From assembly GCF_946407605.1 (NCBI RefSeq), contig NZ_CAMJOS010000003.1, forward strand, positions 168,836 to 232,835: a stretch of DNA of 64,000 nt, given 5' to 3'. Positions 31,916-41,163 of the stretch are shown here, one piece after another. A program made the position numbers and the translations under genes. The DNA is from an uncultured Prevotella sp. (lineage in GTDB: Bacteria; Bacteroidota; Bacteroidia; Bacteroidales; Bacteroidaceae). Below the pieces are notes generated by a model. The model had not been told where the DNA came from and did no database searches. It worked only from the letters and a program-made list of their open reading frames with translations. Position 1 is the first letter of the stretch; every line of letters begins with the position of its first letter.

Positions 31916-32665
31916 TTAGTCGTCTTGTGGTATTGGCAGTTGGGCGAGAGCCTCGGCTGCCGATTTGATATTCTCGTTGACGGTATCTTCACGAATCTTG
32001 CCGTCGCGCAGGTTGATGTTGCGACTGGCATATTCTGCAATCTCGGGGTTGTGGGTCACGAAGATGATGGTGTGGCCCTTGCGGTAGAGCTCCTGGAAGA
32101 GCACCAGCATCTCGAACGAGGTGCGTGTGTCGAGGTTACCAGTAGCCTCGTCGGCCAGTAGCACAGCGGGGTCGTTGACCAGCGCACGGGCGATGGCCAC
32201 ACGCTGCATCTGTCCGCCCGACATCTGGTTGGACTTATGATAGATGCGGTCACCCAGACCTACGTCCTGCAGGGCTTTGATGGCCCTCTCGCGCCTTTCC
32301 TTGGCCGACACCGATGAGTTGTACATCAGTGGCAGCTCCACATTCTCGAGTGCCGTGGTCTTGGCCAGCAGGTTATAGTTCTGGAACACGAAGCCAATCT
32401 TACGGTTGCGCAGATGGGCGCGCTGCACCTTTGACATCTGACGTACGGAGATGCCGTCGAGCAGATACTCGCCGCTGGTGGGTGTGTCGAGGCAGCCCAG
32501 CTGGTTGAGCAGGGTGGACTTGCCGGAGCCAGAGGTACCCTGTATGGTGACGAACTCGCCCTCGTAGATCTTGAACGAGACGCCACGCAGGGCCTTCACC
32601 GTTTCGCTGCCTACCTTGAAGTAGCGCTTCACGTTCTGCAGTTCAATAACGACTTTTTTCTCCAT
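31916..32665 (-). CDS. MacB/LolD-like ABC transporter ATPase
   Basis: 249 residues. Walker A is GTSGSGKST (about residues 43-51), the Q-loop is FVFQNYNLL, the ABC signature is [15 protein letters not shown], Walker B is AVLLADEAT and the switch His is in FVTHNPE. It powers the FtsX-type permease encoded directly downstream. Its start codon shares a base with the stop of the macA-like gene, indicating coupled translation. Confidence 0.96.
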   Translation of the reverse strand: MEKKVVIELQNVKRYFKVGSETVKALRGVSFKIYEGEFVTIQGTSGSGKSTLLNQLGCLDTPTSGEYLLDGISVRQMSKVQRAHLRNRKIGFVFQNYNLLAKTTALENVELPLMYNSSVSAKERRERAIKALQDVGLGDRIYHKSNQMSGGQMQRVAIARALVNDPAVLLADEATGNLDTRTSFEMLVLFQELYRKGHTIIFVTHNPEIAEYASRNINLRDGKIREDTVNENIKSAAEALAQLPIPQDD

Positions 32666-33873
32666 TATCTCCTTTGTTGGTTGTTGCCACCCTGTTGCTG
32701 ACGGTTGTTGTTACGTGGACGGGGCATGAAGGGGTTCTGGGCCTGCTGCTGAGGACCGGCCTGCTCCTCGCCACCACTGATGGTGAAGTCGACCAGCACC
32801 TCGGTGCCAGCGCTGATGCCACCAGTGATCTCGGTGAGCATGCCGTTGGTGGTGCCAGTCTCTACGGCATGAGCCTTGAAGACATTACCCTCGAGCGTCC
32901 ATACCTTAGAGGGAGCCTCGATATCTTCGATGGTCTGACCCTCGGAGAGCAGTGCATCGTTGATGGTGAAACGTAGCGCCTTGGCCGGCACGGTGAGCAC
33001 GTCGTTCTTCTCGAGTGTGAAGATGGTGACGTTAGCCGTGAGGCCGGGCTTCAGCTTCAGGTCGTTGTTGGGTGCTGAGATGACCACCTCGTAGGTTACC
33101 ACGTTGCTCTCGGTGGTAGCCTGCTGACGCACCTGTGTGACGCTGCCCTGGAACAGGTCCTCGGGGAAGGCATCGACGGTGAAAGACACACGCTGTCCCT
33201 CCTTTACGCCGCCGATGTCAGCCTCGTCGATGTCGGCGATGACACGCATGTCGGTGAGGTCCTGGGCGATGGTAAACAGCTCAGGTGTATTGAATGAGGC
33301 TGCAACGGTCTGACCTTCCTCGACTGCCTTAGAGAGCACCACGCCGTCGATAGGACTGGTGATGGTGGCATAGCCCAGGTTGGTCTGTGCCTTCTGCACA
33401 CTCTCGCGTGAGGTGTTCACCTGTTCCTTGGCCTTGAGGTACGACAGTTTTGCCGTCTCGTATTCGTCAGCACTCACCAGTCCCTTGTCATAGAGCTTCT
33501 GGTAGCGGCTGTAGTTGGTCTGTTCGTAGTTGAGCGTGCTCTGTGCCGACGACAGGTTGGCACGTGCTGTGTTGAGCTCGCTGGTCAGGTTGGTCTTGTC
33601 AAGCTCGGCGATGACCTGTCCTTTCTTCACCACTGAGTTATAGTCCACGTAGAGCTTCGACACGATGCCGCTGACCTGCGTACCTACGGTGACGCTGGTC
33701 ACGGGTTCGATGGTTCCTGTGGCGGTGATGGTGGTCTGGATGTTTCCCATCACGGCCTGAGCGGTCTCAAACTCTACCTTCTCCTCCTTCTTGTCGCCCG
33801 AGAGCGTCAGATAGGCGATGATACCAATGACAGCAACGGCTGCCACGATGATCCATGTTTTTTTGTTGTTCAT
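32665..33873 (-). CDS. MacA/HlyD-like periplasmic adaptor
   Basis: 402 residues. One N-terminal membrane helix (TWIIVAAVAVIGIIAYLTLS), a lipoyl/barrel-sandwich half-motif (ATGTIEPVTSVTVGTQVSGI), a long coiled coil (about residues 95-165), then the second half-motif TITSPIDGVVLSKAVEEGQT. The tail is Gln/Asn/Pro/Arg-rich low-complexity sequence, which is not part of the core fold. The protein bridges the MacB-type permease and TolC-type channel. Gene order tolC-macA-macB ATPase-macB permease on the minus strand forms a complete tripartite exporter. Confidence 0.94.
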   Translation of the reverse strand: MNNKKTWIIVAAVAVIGIIAYLTLSGDKKEEKVEFETAQAVMGNIQTTITATGTIEPVTSVTVGTQVSGIVSKLYVDYNSVVKKGQVIAELDKTNLTSELNTARANLSSAQSTLNYEQTNYSRYQKLYDKGLVSADEYETAKLSYLKAKEQVNTSRESVQKAQTNLGYATITSPIDGVVLSKAVEEGQTVAASFNTPELFTIAQDLTDMRVIADIDEADIGGVKEGQRVSFTVDAFPEDLFQGSVTQVRQQATTESNVVTYEVVISAPNNDLKLKPGLTANVTIFTLEKNDVLTVPAKALRFTINDALLSEGQTIEDIEAPSKVWTLEGNVFKAHAVETGTTNGMLTEITGGISAGTEVLVDFTISGGEEQAGPQQQAQNPFMPRPRNNNRQQQGGNNQQRR

Positions 33874-33929
33874 ATCGTTTGTTGTTTTTTGGGTCTTATG
33901 GGGTTTGGGGGTCTAATGGGCCTTATGGG

Positions 33930-35282
33930 TTATTTTTCGCCGGCATAGAAGCGCAGTAGCTGCTGGTTGAGGATGGTCTGGTACTTAGACTGCAGCTTGT
34001 TCTGCTGGGCCGACAGTAGCTTGTCCTTGCCGTTCATCAGTTCGATGATGTTGGTGAGACCCAGGTTGAACTTCTCCTCCAGCAGGTCGTAGCTCATCTG
34101 CTCACTCTCCACGGTGGTCAGCGCAGCACGGAAGCGCTGCTGGTTGGTGTTAGCATCCTGCCAGTAGCCCTCGATGGTCTGGTAGAGGGTCTTCTGCTGG
34201 TCCAGCAGGTCGAGCTGTGCCTGTTGCTGTTGTATCTTGGCTTTATTGACCGAGGTACGCGTCTGGCGTGCATCGAAGATGGGGATGCTCAGCGTGAGTC
34301 CTGCCGAGGTGTTGACGTTGGTCTTCATCTGGCTGCCCCATGAGGTGCTGGTCAGTGAGTTGGTGCTGGTAGTAGCACCTGCCGTCATGTTGAGTGTGGG
34401 CAGCCAACCGGCCTTTGCCACCTTGACGTTGATGTCGCTGCTCTCGATGTTGAGGCGTGACTTCTCAATCTCAGGACGTGACTGCAGCGCCTGCTGATAG
34501 ACAGAGGGCAGGGCAGGGATGTCGGCCAGTGCCTGCTGGTCGGTGGTGTTGGGGATTGCCACATCGAACGCCTCGTCGCTGGTGAGCTCGAGCAGCTGCT
34601 TCAGCTGCAGCTTATAGTCGGCCAGCTGTGCCTGTGCATCCACGATGTTGTATTCGTCGGTGGCACGCTGTGCTGTGAGTTGTGCCAGGTCGGCCTTCGA
34701 CATCTTACCTACTTCGAGCATTTCCTTACCGCGCTCCTCGTTCTTCTGACTTGTCTCCAGGCTGGCCTTGCTCACCTTGATGCTCTCGTCGAGATAGAGA
34801 ATTTGCACAAACAGCTGGGCGATGCGCTCCTGGATGCTGTTGGCTGTGACGTCGGTCTCCAGCTCTGCCTGACGCTCAGTGAGCTTGTTCAGTTTGATGT
34901 TGTTACGGTTCTTATTGCCGTTCCACACCGTCCACTGGGCGTTTAGCGAGTAAGAGCCATTCAGGTAGGTCTTGTCAATTTTGGTGTTCACCATGCCGTT
35001 GGTCACCGTGGTAGTTCCAGAGTCCTGCCAGGGACGATAGCCCAGGCTCTGGTTGGCCGAAGCGCTGACAGAGGGCAACAGGGCGCTCTTTGAACCCTTT
35101 ACATCCTCGGCGGCAGATTGCTGACTGAGTCGTGCCTTCTGCAGCGTGATATTGTTCTGCATGGCATAGTCAATGCAGTCCTGCATGGTCCATTGCTTCT
35201 GGGCATACAGGGGCATGCTGGCCATGAGGCAGACGGGCAATACCCATCTGGTCTTCACCTTATTCAAAAATTGTAATCTCAT
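33930..35282 (-). CDS. TolC-family outer membrane channel
   Basis: 450 residues from ATG 35282. The -7 box at 35315-35322 puts transcription start near 35308, so the longer open frame to 35438 cannot be the start. The signal peptide is RWVLPVCLMASMPLYAQ. Two duplicated helical outer membrane efflux domains follow, with MQDCIDYAMQNNITLQKARL in the first and the second starting near SLPSVYQQALQSRPEIEKSR. It forms the trimeric exit duct for the MacAB-like system encoded downstream and is the first gene of that operon. Confidence 0.94.
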   Translation of the reverse strand: MRLQFLNKVKTRWVLPVCLMASMPLYAQKQWTMQDCIDYAMQNNITLQKARLSQQSAAEDVKGSKSALLPSVSASANQSLGYRPWQDSGTTTVTNGMVNTKIDKTYLNGSYSLNAQWTVWNGNKNRNNIKLNKLTERQAELETDVTANSIQERIAQLFVQILYLDESIKVSKASLETSQKNEERGKEMLEVGKMSKADLAQLTAQRATDEYNIVDAQAQLADYKLQLKQLLELTSDEAFDVAIPNTTDQQALADIPALPSVYQQALQSRPEIEKSRLNIESSDINVKVAKAGWLPTLNMTAGATTSTNSLTSTSWGSQMKTNVNTSAGLTLSIPIFDARQTRTSVNKAKIQQQQAQLDLLDQQKTLYQTIEGYWQDANTNQQRFRAALTTVESEQMSYDLLEEKFNLGLTNIIELMNGKDKLLSAQQNKLQSKYQTILNQQLLRFYAGEK

Positions 35283-35314
35283 CTTGTTTTCTCTATAATA
35301 ATAATAAAGTGGTG

Positions 35315-35322
35315 CAAAAGTA
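35315..35322 (-). promoter_or_regulatory. -7 box of the tolC-macAB operon
   Basis: TACTTTTG on the minus strand, giving a leader of about 26 nt. No properly spaced TTTG is apparent, so the promoter may need an activator. Confidence 0.6.
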
Positions 35323-35397
35323 CGCATAAAAAATGGAAACTGACATGATAAGTATTCAAAAATAGAAGAATTTAACAAACGGTTTTTTTTCTTCACA

Positions 35398-35430
35398 AAA
35401 AGAGGATGTGCCTTGTGACACACCCTCTTT
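35398..35430 (-). terminator. Terminator of the GH43 gene
   Basis: AAAGAGG-A-TGTG pairs with CACA-C-CCTCTTT around an 8-nt loop, 20 bp after the GH43 stop on the minus strand, and is followed in that direction by a T-rich tract. Confidence 0.75.
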
Positions 35431-35451
35431 GTATGCATACTTGATGAATCA

Positions 35452-37515
35452 TCAGTTGATGAGGAAGTACTTGGTCTGTTTGTTGTAGGTAGCCTTCACC
35501 GTAGCACGGCCATCGACAATGGGACTCACCTCGACCTTCACAAGATTAGGAGCCTTCTCATAGCTAGTCTGTATCTTGGAATTGGCCTTCAGCGGAGCGT
35601 AGAGCTGATAGTGGTTGCACTCGGTATAGCCATTCTGGTTGGTTGACATGATGGGTTGTGCAGGGATGTTCAGCTTCTTGCCATCAACGGTGATGGTCAG
35701 CTCAGGAACGAAGATTACAGGCATAGCATCTGTCTTAGTGAAGCCGATGCCGTGAAGGTCGAACAGACCCTGCGGACGCTGGGGCTGCTGAGGACCACGA
35801 CGTGCACCGCCAAACTGCGGACGACCCTGGGGCTGCTCAGGCTGCTGAATCTCGGGACCATCGGCCACGAGGTAGATGGCGTGCTTGCCAGTGAGACCTT
35901 CTACATCGGGTACCAGGACAGAAACTGTCGTTGCCTTGTTGACAGGGACTTTCTCGTCGATGCTGAAGACACCGAGCTCCTGACCCTTCCAAGGATCATC
36001 GAGCTTAACGTGAATCTTGAAGGCACCCTTGCCGCTGTTGGTGAGGTTCAGATAGAGATGGGCGTTGTCACCCTTCTTGATGCCCTCGAAAGCCTTACAG
36101 CCCTTGGTGTCCTGAGCCAGACCACCGAAGCCGAAGTACTTGAAGCCGATGATGCCACCATTCTGAATGCCTGCGAGGTCCATGGAGTTGTTCCACACGT
36201 CGTGGTTGTCCTGCATATACTGATTGGCGTTAGGACCATACATGAAGCAGGCGAGACCTGCACTGTAGTAGTCGTAAGGAGGCAGACCGAAGATCTGGAA
36301 GCCCTCGCTGGTCACCTCGGCACCCGTATATTCATTACCGTCGCTGGCCTTGGCAGTCCACACATTATCCTTAGTATAGGGGTCGTAGGCAGTGATCTTC
36401 ACCACGCCACCCTTTGCCACTGGTTTCTTGTCCCATGTGATCTTCACAGGAGCCACCATGGGCTGACGGGCATTGCCAAAGCCACGGGGAGGACGGTGAT
36501 AGAACACGTACCACTGGCCATTGATCTCCTGCAGCGAGCCGTGGGTATTGTGAGCGGCATTGGTGGTGATGAGCTTAGAGCCGTCCTCGTTGAGAACCAC
36601 ACCACGTGAGTCAACCAGCACGCCACCAGAGCGCCAGGGGCCCAGAGGAGAGTCGCCAAAGGCATAACGCAGGGCTGAGTTCGTGTTGCCCAGGCCGTAC
36701 TCCTTGCCAGAATAGCCAGAGAACACCATCACATATTTATTGCCAACCTGACGGATAGACGAAGCTTCGAAGAAGTTGAAGTCCAGCGGGTTCTGTCCCT
36801 GATAGAGGGCCTTATACTCGCTGCCTGCCTTGTCAAGCAGACGACCATCGGCACTGCTGGCAGGGATGAACGGGTCGATAGGCTCTGTGCCCTCGCGCTT
36901 TGAATACATGGTGTTCTGGTCCAACTCAACAGCTGTAGAGTGCTGGAAGCCGTAGAACACATAGGCGCGATAGCCCTTGTCGTAGTCCTTGTCTTTCTTG
37001 TCAGTAATCGTCTCGATGAACACTGAGGGGTCGAAGTCGATGAGTGAGCCCGGCAGACACTGTGTGCCGTCCTCGGTGAGGTTCACCGGCACGAAGGGAC
37101 CATTGGGACGGTCGCCCTTACATACCATCGGCGTGCGACGCCAGCCACGAGAGTGGGGGTAGAGCCAGTAGGTCTTCTTACCTGTGTTACGGTCAACGGT
37201 GCATACCAGGTCGGGAGCGTACATCGTGTCCCACTGTCCGCTGACGAACCATGTGAAGATAGGACCCTCGTCGCGCCACTGGCTGAGGTCTTCAACGGGT
37301 GCCGACCACATGCGGATGTCAGGACCACAATAAGCAGAGCCATTCACGTCGTGTGAGCCGATGATGTAAGCTCTTAACTTTCCTGGCTGGTCAGGGTCTT
37401 CAAACACGCGGGGCTCGCCGTCGGGCAAGTGTTCCCACAAAGGCAGGTAGGGGTTCTGTGCATTGACTGTGAGTGTGGCAGCCAATGAGAACGCAAGTAA
37501 AACAAGTTTCTTCAT
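35452..37515 (-). CDS. Secreted glycoside hydrolase family 43-like protein
   Basis: 687 residues from ATG 37515 (signal peptide MKKLVLLAFSLAATLTVNAQ); a longer frame to 37569 passes the -7 box and is not used. Residues about 20-370 form a GH43-type five-bladed propeller (EPRVFEDPDQPGKLRAYIIG, MYAPDLVC, GQWYVFYHR). The C-terminal half has carbohydrate-binding-like beta domains separated by a Gln/Pro/Gly/Arg linker (PEQPQGRPQFGGARRGPQQP). GH43 enzymes usually remove arabinose or xylose from plant glycans. It is monocistronic. Exact linkage specificity cannot be read. Confidence 0.9.
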   Translation of the reverse strand: MKKLVLLAFSLAATLTVNAQNPYLPLWEHLPDGEPRVFEDPDQPGKLRAYIIGSHDVNGSAYCGPDIRMWSAPVEDLSQWRDEGPIFTWFVSGQWDTMYAPDLVCTVDRNTGKKTYWLYPHSRGWRRTPMVCKGDRPNGPFVPVNLTEDGTQCLPGSLIDFDPSVFIETITDKKDKDYDKGYRAYVFYGFQHSTAVELDQNTMYSKREGTEPIDPFIPASSADGRLLDKAGSEYKALYQGQNPLDFNFFEASSIRQVGNKYVMVFSGYSGKEYGLGNTNSALRYAFGDSPLGPWRSGGVLVDSRGVVLNEDGSKLITTNAAHNTHGSLQEINGQWYVFYHRPPRGFGNARQPMVAPVKITWDKKPVAKGGVVKITAYDPYTKDNVWTAKASDGNEYTGAEVTSEGFQIFGLPPYDYYSAGLACFMYGPNANQYMQDNHDVWNNSMDLAGIQNGGIIGFKYFGFGGLAQDTKGCKAFEGIKKGDNAHLYLNLTNSGKGAFKIHVKLDDPWKGQELGVFSIDEKVPVNKATTVSVLVPDVEGLTGKHAIYLVADGPEIQQPEQPQGRPQFGGARRGPQQPQRPQGLFDLHGIGFTKTDAMPVIFVPELTITVDGKKLNIPAQPIMSTNQNGYTECNHYQLYAPLKANSKIQTSYEKAPNLVKVEVSPIVDGRATVKATYNKQTKYFLIN

Positions 37516-37549
37516 ATTTAATATTTTAAAGGTTTTTGTATTTCGACTG

Positions 37550-37557
37550 CAAAGGTA
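37550..37557 (-). promoter_or_regulatory. -7 box of the GH43 gene
   Basis: TACCTTTG on the minus strand, 35 bp before the ATG at 37515. The -33 box is not clear. Confidence 0.65.
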
Positions 37558-37660
37558 GTAAAAATACACGTATTCCGATTTCCAATATGTTTCGTTTCCT
37601 TCACATTATGTCCCACTATGGCATGAAAAACTGAAATGAATGTCAAAATTCCGAAAAACG

Positions 37661-37692
37661 TTTGGCTATATCGAGGAAATAGCTTATCTTTG
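37661..37692 (+). promoter_or_regulatory. Promoter of MATE-cyclophilin unit
   Basis: TTTG at 37661-37664 and TATCTTTG at 37685-37692 with a 20-bp spacer. The ATG at 37718 lies 25 bp after the -7 box. Confidence 0.85.
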
Positions 37693-37717
37693 CTGAGATT
37701 TAGTTTCAAGTGTTTTC

Positions 37718-39097
37718 ATGAGCCGCGATTTGCTCTCTTACATAAGGACAGGACGCACGATGAAGCAACGCGAGAAGTTGCAACTCATCGTGCAACTTTC
37801 TATTCCCTCTATCCTGGCTCAGATATCAGCCACCATCATGTTCTTCATCGATGCATCGATGGTGGGACACCTGGGTGCCAAGGCCTCGGCAGCTATCGGT
37901 GTGGTAGAGACCACGGGATGGCTGATGGGTGGACTGGCCTCAGCGGCGTCGATGGGTTTCTCCGTACAGGTGGCACATTTCATTGGTGCCAACGACTTCA
38001 CCGCAGCGCGTCGGGTGCTACGCCAGTCGTTGGTGTGCTGTCTGTTATGGAGCTTTATGATGAGTGCTATCTGTCTGGGCATCAGTCCTTTCCTGCCTTA
38101 TTGGCTGGGTGGAGGTGAGGATATAGCCCACGATGCCTCGGTTTATTTCGCCATCATCGGACTGGCAGGCATCTTCTTCCAGATGGAAGGTCTGGCAGGC
38201 TCCATGTTGAAGTGCTCAGGTAACATGAAGATCCCGTCGATGTTGAACATTGGCATGTGTGTGATGGATGTGGCCTTTAATTACATCTTTATATATATGC
38301 TCGACCTGGGTGTGATGGGAGCCGCTATTGGCACTGGTCTGGCAGAGCTTATTACGGCCTGCCTGATGCTCTGGTTCCTGCTGGTGCGTAGTGATATGCT
38401 CTGTCTGAAGGGACATCCAGGTTCGTTCAAACCTAAGAGTGACACGGTGGGCACGGCCTTTAAGATTGGTGCCCCGATGGGTCTGCAGCACATGCTGATG
38501 GGTGGTGCACAGATTGTGAGTACCCTGATTGTGGCGCCATTAGGTACCATCGCCTTGGCATCGCACTCGCTGGCCATCACCGTAGAGAGCCTGTGTTATA
38601 TGCCGGGCTTCGGCATTGCTGAGGCTGCCACAACGCTGGTGGGGCAGGGTATAGGTGCCGGACAGAAGGTGCTCACTAAGAGTCTGGCGCGTATGTCGGT
38701 AGGACTGGGCATCACGGTGATGACGCTGATGGGTGTGCTGATGTGGATCTTTGCTCCCGAGCTGATGATGATCATGTCGCCTGTGGAAGAGGTGGTGGAG
38801 CAGGGCACACAGGTGTTGCGTATCGAGGCTTGGGCCGAGCCGATGTTTGCTGCTGCCATCGTCTGCAATGGCGTGTTTATAGGTGCTGGCGACACGCTGA
38901 AGCCTGCCTTTATGAGTCTTTCGGCCATGTGGGGCGTACGTCTCACGCTGGCATGGTGGCTCTCAAAGGATTACGGTCTCAAGGGTGTCTGGCTGGCCAT
39001 GGCCATCGAGCTCACTTTCCGAGGCCTGATGTTCCTCGGCCGTCTGTTCTTCGGTAGATGGAACGAGAAACTCATTGTCAAACCAAAGAATTCATAA
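37718..39097 (+). CDS. MATE family efflux transporter
   Basis: 459 residues with about 12 membrane helices in two similar halves. The first helix region SIPSILAQISATIMFFIDAS and the VGHLGA turn are typical of MATE (NorM/DinF-type) cation-coupled antiporters for drugs and metabolites. An in-frame ATG at 37760 (MKQREKLQL) is an alternative start that would drop 14 polar residues. The cyclophilin gene follows after 21 bp and is likely co-transcribed. Confidence 0.95.
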   Translation: MSRDLLSYIRTGRTMKQREKLQLIVQLSIPSILAQISATIMFFIDASMVGHLGAKASAAIGVVETTGWLMGGLASAASMGFSVQVAHFIGANDFTAARRVLRQSLVCCLLWSFMMSAICLGISPFLPYWLGGGEDIAHDASVYFAIIGLAGIFFQMEGLAGSMLKCSGNMKIPSMLNIGMCVMDVAFNYIFIYMLDLGVMGAAIGTGLAELITACLMLWFLLVRSDMLCLKGHPGSFKPKSDTVGTAFKIGAPMGLQHMLMGGAQIVSTLIVAPLGTIALASHSLAITVESLCYMPGFGIAEAATTLVGQGIGAGQKVLTKSLARMSVGLGITVMTLMGVLMWIFAPELMMIMSPVEEVVEQGTQVLRIEAWAEPMFAAAIVCNGVFIGAGDTLKPAFMSLSAMWGVRLTLAWWLSKDYGLKGVWLAMAIELTFRGLMFLGRLFFGRWNEKLIVKPKNS

Positions 39098-39118
39098 TTC
39101 TTAAATTCTTCATAAAGT

Positions 39119-39802
39119 ATGAACCCACGACAACTTTTTTCTAGTATTCTCTTCCTGTTGTGCCTTCTCGGGATTACGCCTGTCTCGGCCCAGCAGAAGC
39201 AAGTGCTGTTGCACACCACTGAGGGTGACATCCGCATAGCCCTCTATGATGACACCCCCATTCATCGTGACAACTTCCTAAAGCTGGTCAGCGAGCACTT
39301 TTATGATTCACTGCTGTTTCATCGCGTCATCAAGAGTTTCATGATTCAGACTGGCGACCCTCAGAGCCGTCATGCAGAACCTGGTGCCACGCTGGGTGAG
39401 GGCGATGTGGACTATACGCTACAGCCAGAATTCCTTGTGCCCAAGCATTACCACCGTCGTGGTGCTGTGGCTATGGCTCGCGAGGGTGACAAATCTAATC
39501 CTGAGCGTCGCTCCAGCGGTTGTCAGTTCTATATCGTCTGGGGCAAGAATTATTCCACCAAGGAGCTCGAGACTATTCAACAGAAGGTGCTCGATGCTAC
39601 TGATGGTAAGACTACGATGTCGTCGGAGATGTTCTGGGATTATAAGAAAACTGGTGGCTCGCCCCATCTCGATGGGCAGTACACCGTGTTTGGTGAGGTC
39701 GTTGAGGGACTCGCTGTTGTGGAGCGCATCCAGAAGGTCTACACCGACGACTATGATCGTCCTGTGGAGGATGTCCGTATCCTTAGCACACAGATTTATT
39801 AA
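39119..39802 (+). CDS. Secreted cyclophilin-type peptidylprolyl isomerase
   Basis: 227 residues with signal peptide MNPRQLFSSILFLLCLLGIT...SAQ, then the cyclophilin barrel: FHRVIKSFMIQTGDP, GAVAMAREGDKSNPERRSSG, CQFYIVWG and YTVFGEVVEGL. An insertion between the last two motifs (about residues 145-180) is common in Bacteroidetes homologues. It catalyses cis-trans isomerisation of prolyl bonds during folding of exported proteins. A bidirectional terminator hairpin follows. Confidence 0.95.
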   Translation: MNPRQLFSSILFLLCLLGITPVSAQQKQVLLHTTEGDIRIALYDDTPIHRDNFLKLVSEHFYDSLLFHRVIKSFMIQTGDPQSRHAEPGATLGEGDVDYTLQPEFLVPKHYHRRGAVAMAREGDKSNPERRSSGCQFYIVWGKNYSTKELETIQQKVLDATDGKTTMSSEMFWDYKKTGGSPHLDGQYTVFGEVVEGLAVVERIQKVYTDDYDRPVEDVRILSTQIY

Positions 39803-39811
39803 GGTCACACA

Positions 39812-39854
39812 AAAAGAAAGCAGGCCGTGGTTTCACAACCTAGCCTGCATTTTC
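39812..39854. terminator. Bidirectional terminator
   Basis: GCAGGC (39820-39825) with GCCTGC (39843-39848), inner stem GGTT/AACC, TTTTCTT on the + side and a T-rich tract on the minus side. It ends the cyclophilin unit on + and a possible minus-strand RNA starting near 40083. Confidence 0.8.
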
Positions 39855-40083
39855 TTACGATATTAATAACTAAAAACCTTTTTTCTACTTTTGTTACCCT
39901 TCAACAAATCTTTTCAGTTTACCTTACTAATACCTACTTACCTAAAACAATCTAACCTAAAAATACTAACTAACCTATTGAACATTTACTAACTCTTTCT
40001 ATACTTTCTCTTGCCTTTCACAAGGCTCAATCTTTTACCTAATTAACTAACTAACTCTATTGAAGATCGCTTGTTTCTTTTTG
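39855..40083 (-). ncRNA. Candidate non-coding RNA (minus strand)
   Basis: The 366-bp gap between the cyclophilin and rsmA genes has a minus-strand -7 box TAACTTTG at 40090-40097 and a terminator at 39812-39854. In between is a strongly purine-skewed sequence on the minus strand with several AGGTTAGTTAG-like repeats and no ORF longer than about 15 codons. This is the layout of a 230-nt sRNA gene. It could also be an unusual 3' region of rsmA. Confidence 0.45.
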
Positions 40084-40095
40084 ACGATGCAAAGT

Positions 40096-40134
40096 TACGA
40101 CGAAAATCGATAGGTTGTATCAACTTTCGTCGTA
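40096..40134. promoter_or_regulatory. Inverted repeat upstream of the candidate RNA promoter
   Basis: TACGACGAAA (40096-40105) and TTTCGTCGTA (40125-40134) form a perfect 10-bp inverted repeat across the expected -33 region of the minus-strand promoter, with GACGAAAATC half-sites repeated beyond it. Operator-like. Confidence 0.55.
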
Positions 40135-40168
40135 TTTTGTATGAAAAAGGCATTATTATTGACGAAAA

Positions 40169-40987
40169 TCAAGGCCTTGTGTTCGCACACAACGCATTTT
40201 CTATCAAATTTGTCAATTCTACGAATTCTGCTATCGACAGTTGTTCGGGTCTCAAAGTGGCGAATCTGGAATCCGTAATTGCCTGCAGTTCCTTGGTCGT
40301 CATCATCTGGCGCAGTGACACTCTCAACATCTTCCGTCGCTGGTTAAACGCCGTCTTTACCACGCGTTTAAACAGTTCCTCGTCGCATCCCAGTTTCTCC
40401 ACCTTGTTACGTGTCATGCGAATCACCGCACTCTGCACCTTGGGTGGCGGGTTAAATACGTTGGGCTCTACGGTGAACAAATACTCCACGTCGTACCACG
40501 CCTGAATCAACACACTCAGTATGCCATACTGCTTGTTGCCAGGCTGCGAGGCCATGCGTACTGCCACCTCGTGCTGAATCATGCCAGTACAGCAGGGTAT
40601 CAGGTCGCGGTTGTCCAGCATCTTAAAGAATATCTGCGATGAGATGTCATAGGGGTAGTTGCCTGTCAGCACAAACTGCTGACCGTCAAACACCTCTCTC
40701 AGGTCCATCCGCAGGAAGTCGCCCTCTATAATCTGTGATTGTGATTTTTCTGCGCTTTCCTTAAACAGAGTTTGCTTCAGGTACTCCACGCTTTCGCGGT
40801 CAATCTCCACCACCTTGAAAGGTCGTGGTTTCTCCACCAGATACTGCGTCATCACGCCCATGCCAGGGCCTACCTCCAGTACTGGAATATTTGGACAGGC
40901 ATCCACCGTGTCGGCAATGCGCTTCGCTATCGATAGGTCAGTCAGGAAGTGCTGACCCAGGTTTTTCTTTGGTCTTACTTGTTTCAT
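40169..40987 (-). CDS. rsmA: 16S rRNA dimethyladenosine transferase
   Basis: 272 residues from the ATG at 40987. The promoter at 41003-41034 predicts transcription start near 40996, so the upstream ATG at 41005 is excluded. Motifs: KKNLGQHFLTD (N-terminal RsmA hallmark), VLEVGPGMGVMTQYL (SAM binding), VVEIDRES, and TGNYPYDISS, the catalytic N-x-P-Y motif. RsmA/KsgA dimethylates two adjacent adenines in the 3' hairpin of 16S rRNA during 30S maturation. Confidence 0.97.
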   Translation of the reverse strand: MKQVRPKKNLGQHFLTDLSIAKRIADTVDACPNIPVLEVGPGMGVMTQYLVEKPRPFKVVEIDRESVEYLKQTLFKESAEKSQSQIIEGDFLRMDLREVFDGQQFVLTGNYPYDISSQIFFKMLDNRDLIPCCTGMIQHEVAVRMASQPGNKQYGILSVLIQAWYDVEYLFTVEPNVFNPPPKVQSAVIRMTRNKVEKLGCDEELFKRVVKTAFNQRRKMLRVSLRQMMTTKELQAITDSRFATLRPEQLSIAEFVELTNLIENALCANTRP

Positions 40988-41002
40988 TTGTTTTGTTTGG
41001 TG

Positions 41003-41034
41003 CAAATTTACAAATAAAAAAATAAAGCACCAAA
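41003..41034 (-). promoter_or_regulatory. rsmA promoter
   Basis: Minus strand TTTG (41034-41031) and TAAATTTG (41010-41003) with a 20-bp spacer. The predicted leader is only about 9 nt and fixes the start at 40987. Confidence 0.8.
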
Positions 41035-41104
41035 TAATTTCCGCATATTATATAAAAAGGCTTAAAACTAAGCACAATAATACAAATGAAAGCTGAATTA
41101 TCGC

Positions 41105-41112
41105 TATCTTTG
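41105..41112 (+). promoter_or_regulatory. -7 box of the M6 protease gene
   Basis: TATCTTTG, 52 bp before the ATG at 41164. The rsmA -33 box lies 71 bp upstream on the other strand; -33 of this promoter is not clear. Confidence 0.65.
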
Positions 41113-41163
41113 CATCAAATATGTGAGATGTCACAGTTGTCTATCAACTGCTAATTGATAATA

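Noticed and set aside
35283..35438. Longer TolC-family frame up to 35438
   Set aside because: It would start upstream of the -7 box and pass the GH43 terminator; the signal peptide begins at the ATG at 35282.
40987..41005. Longer rsmA start at 41005
   Set aside because: The promoter places transcription start near 40996, downstream of that ATG.
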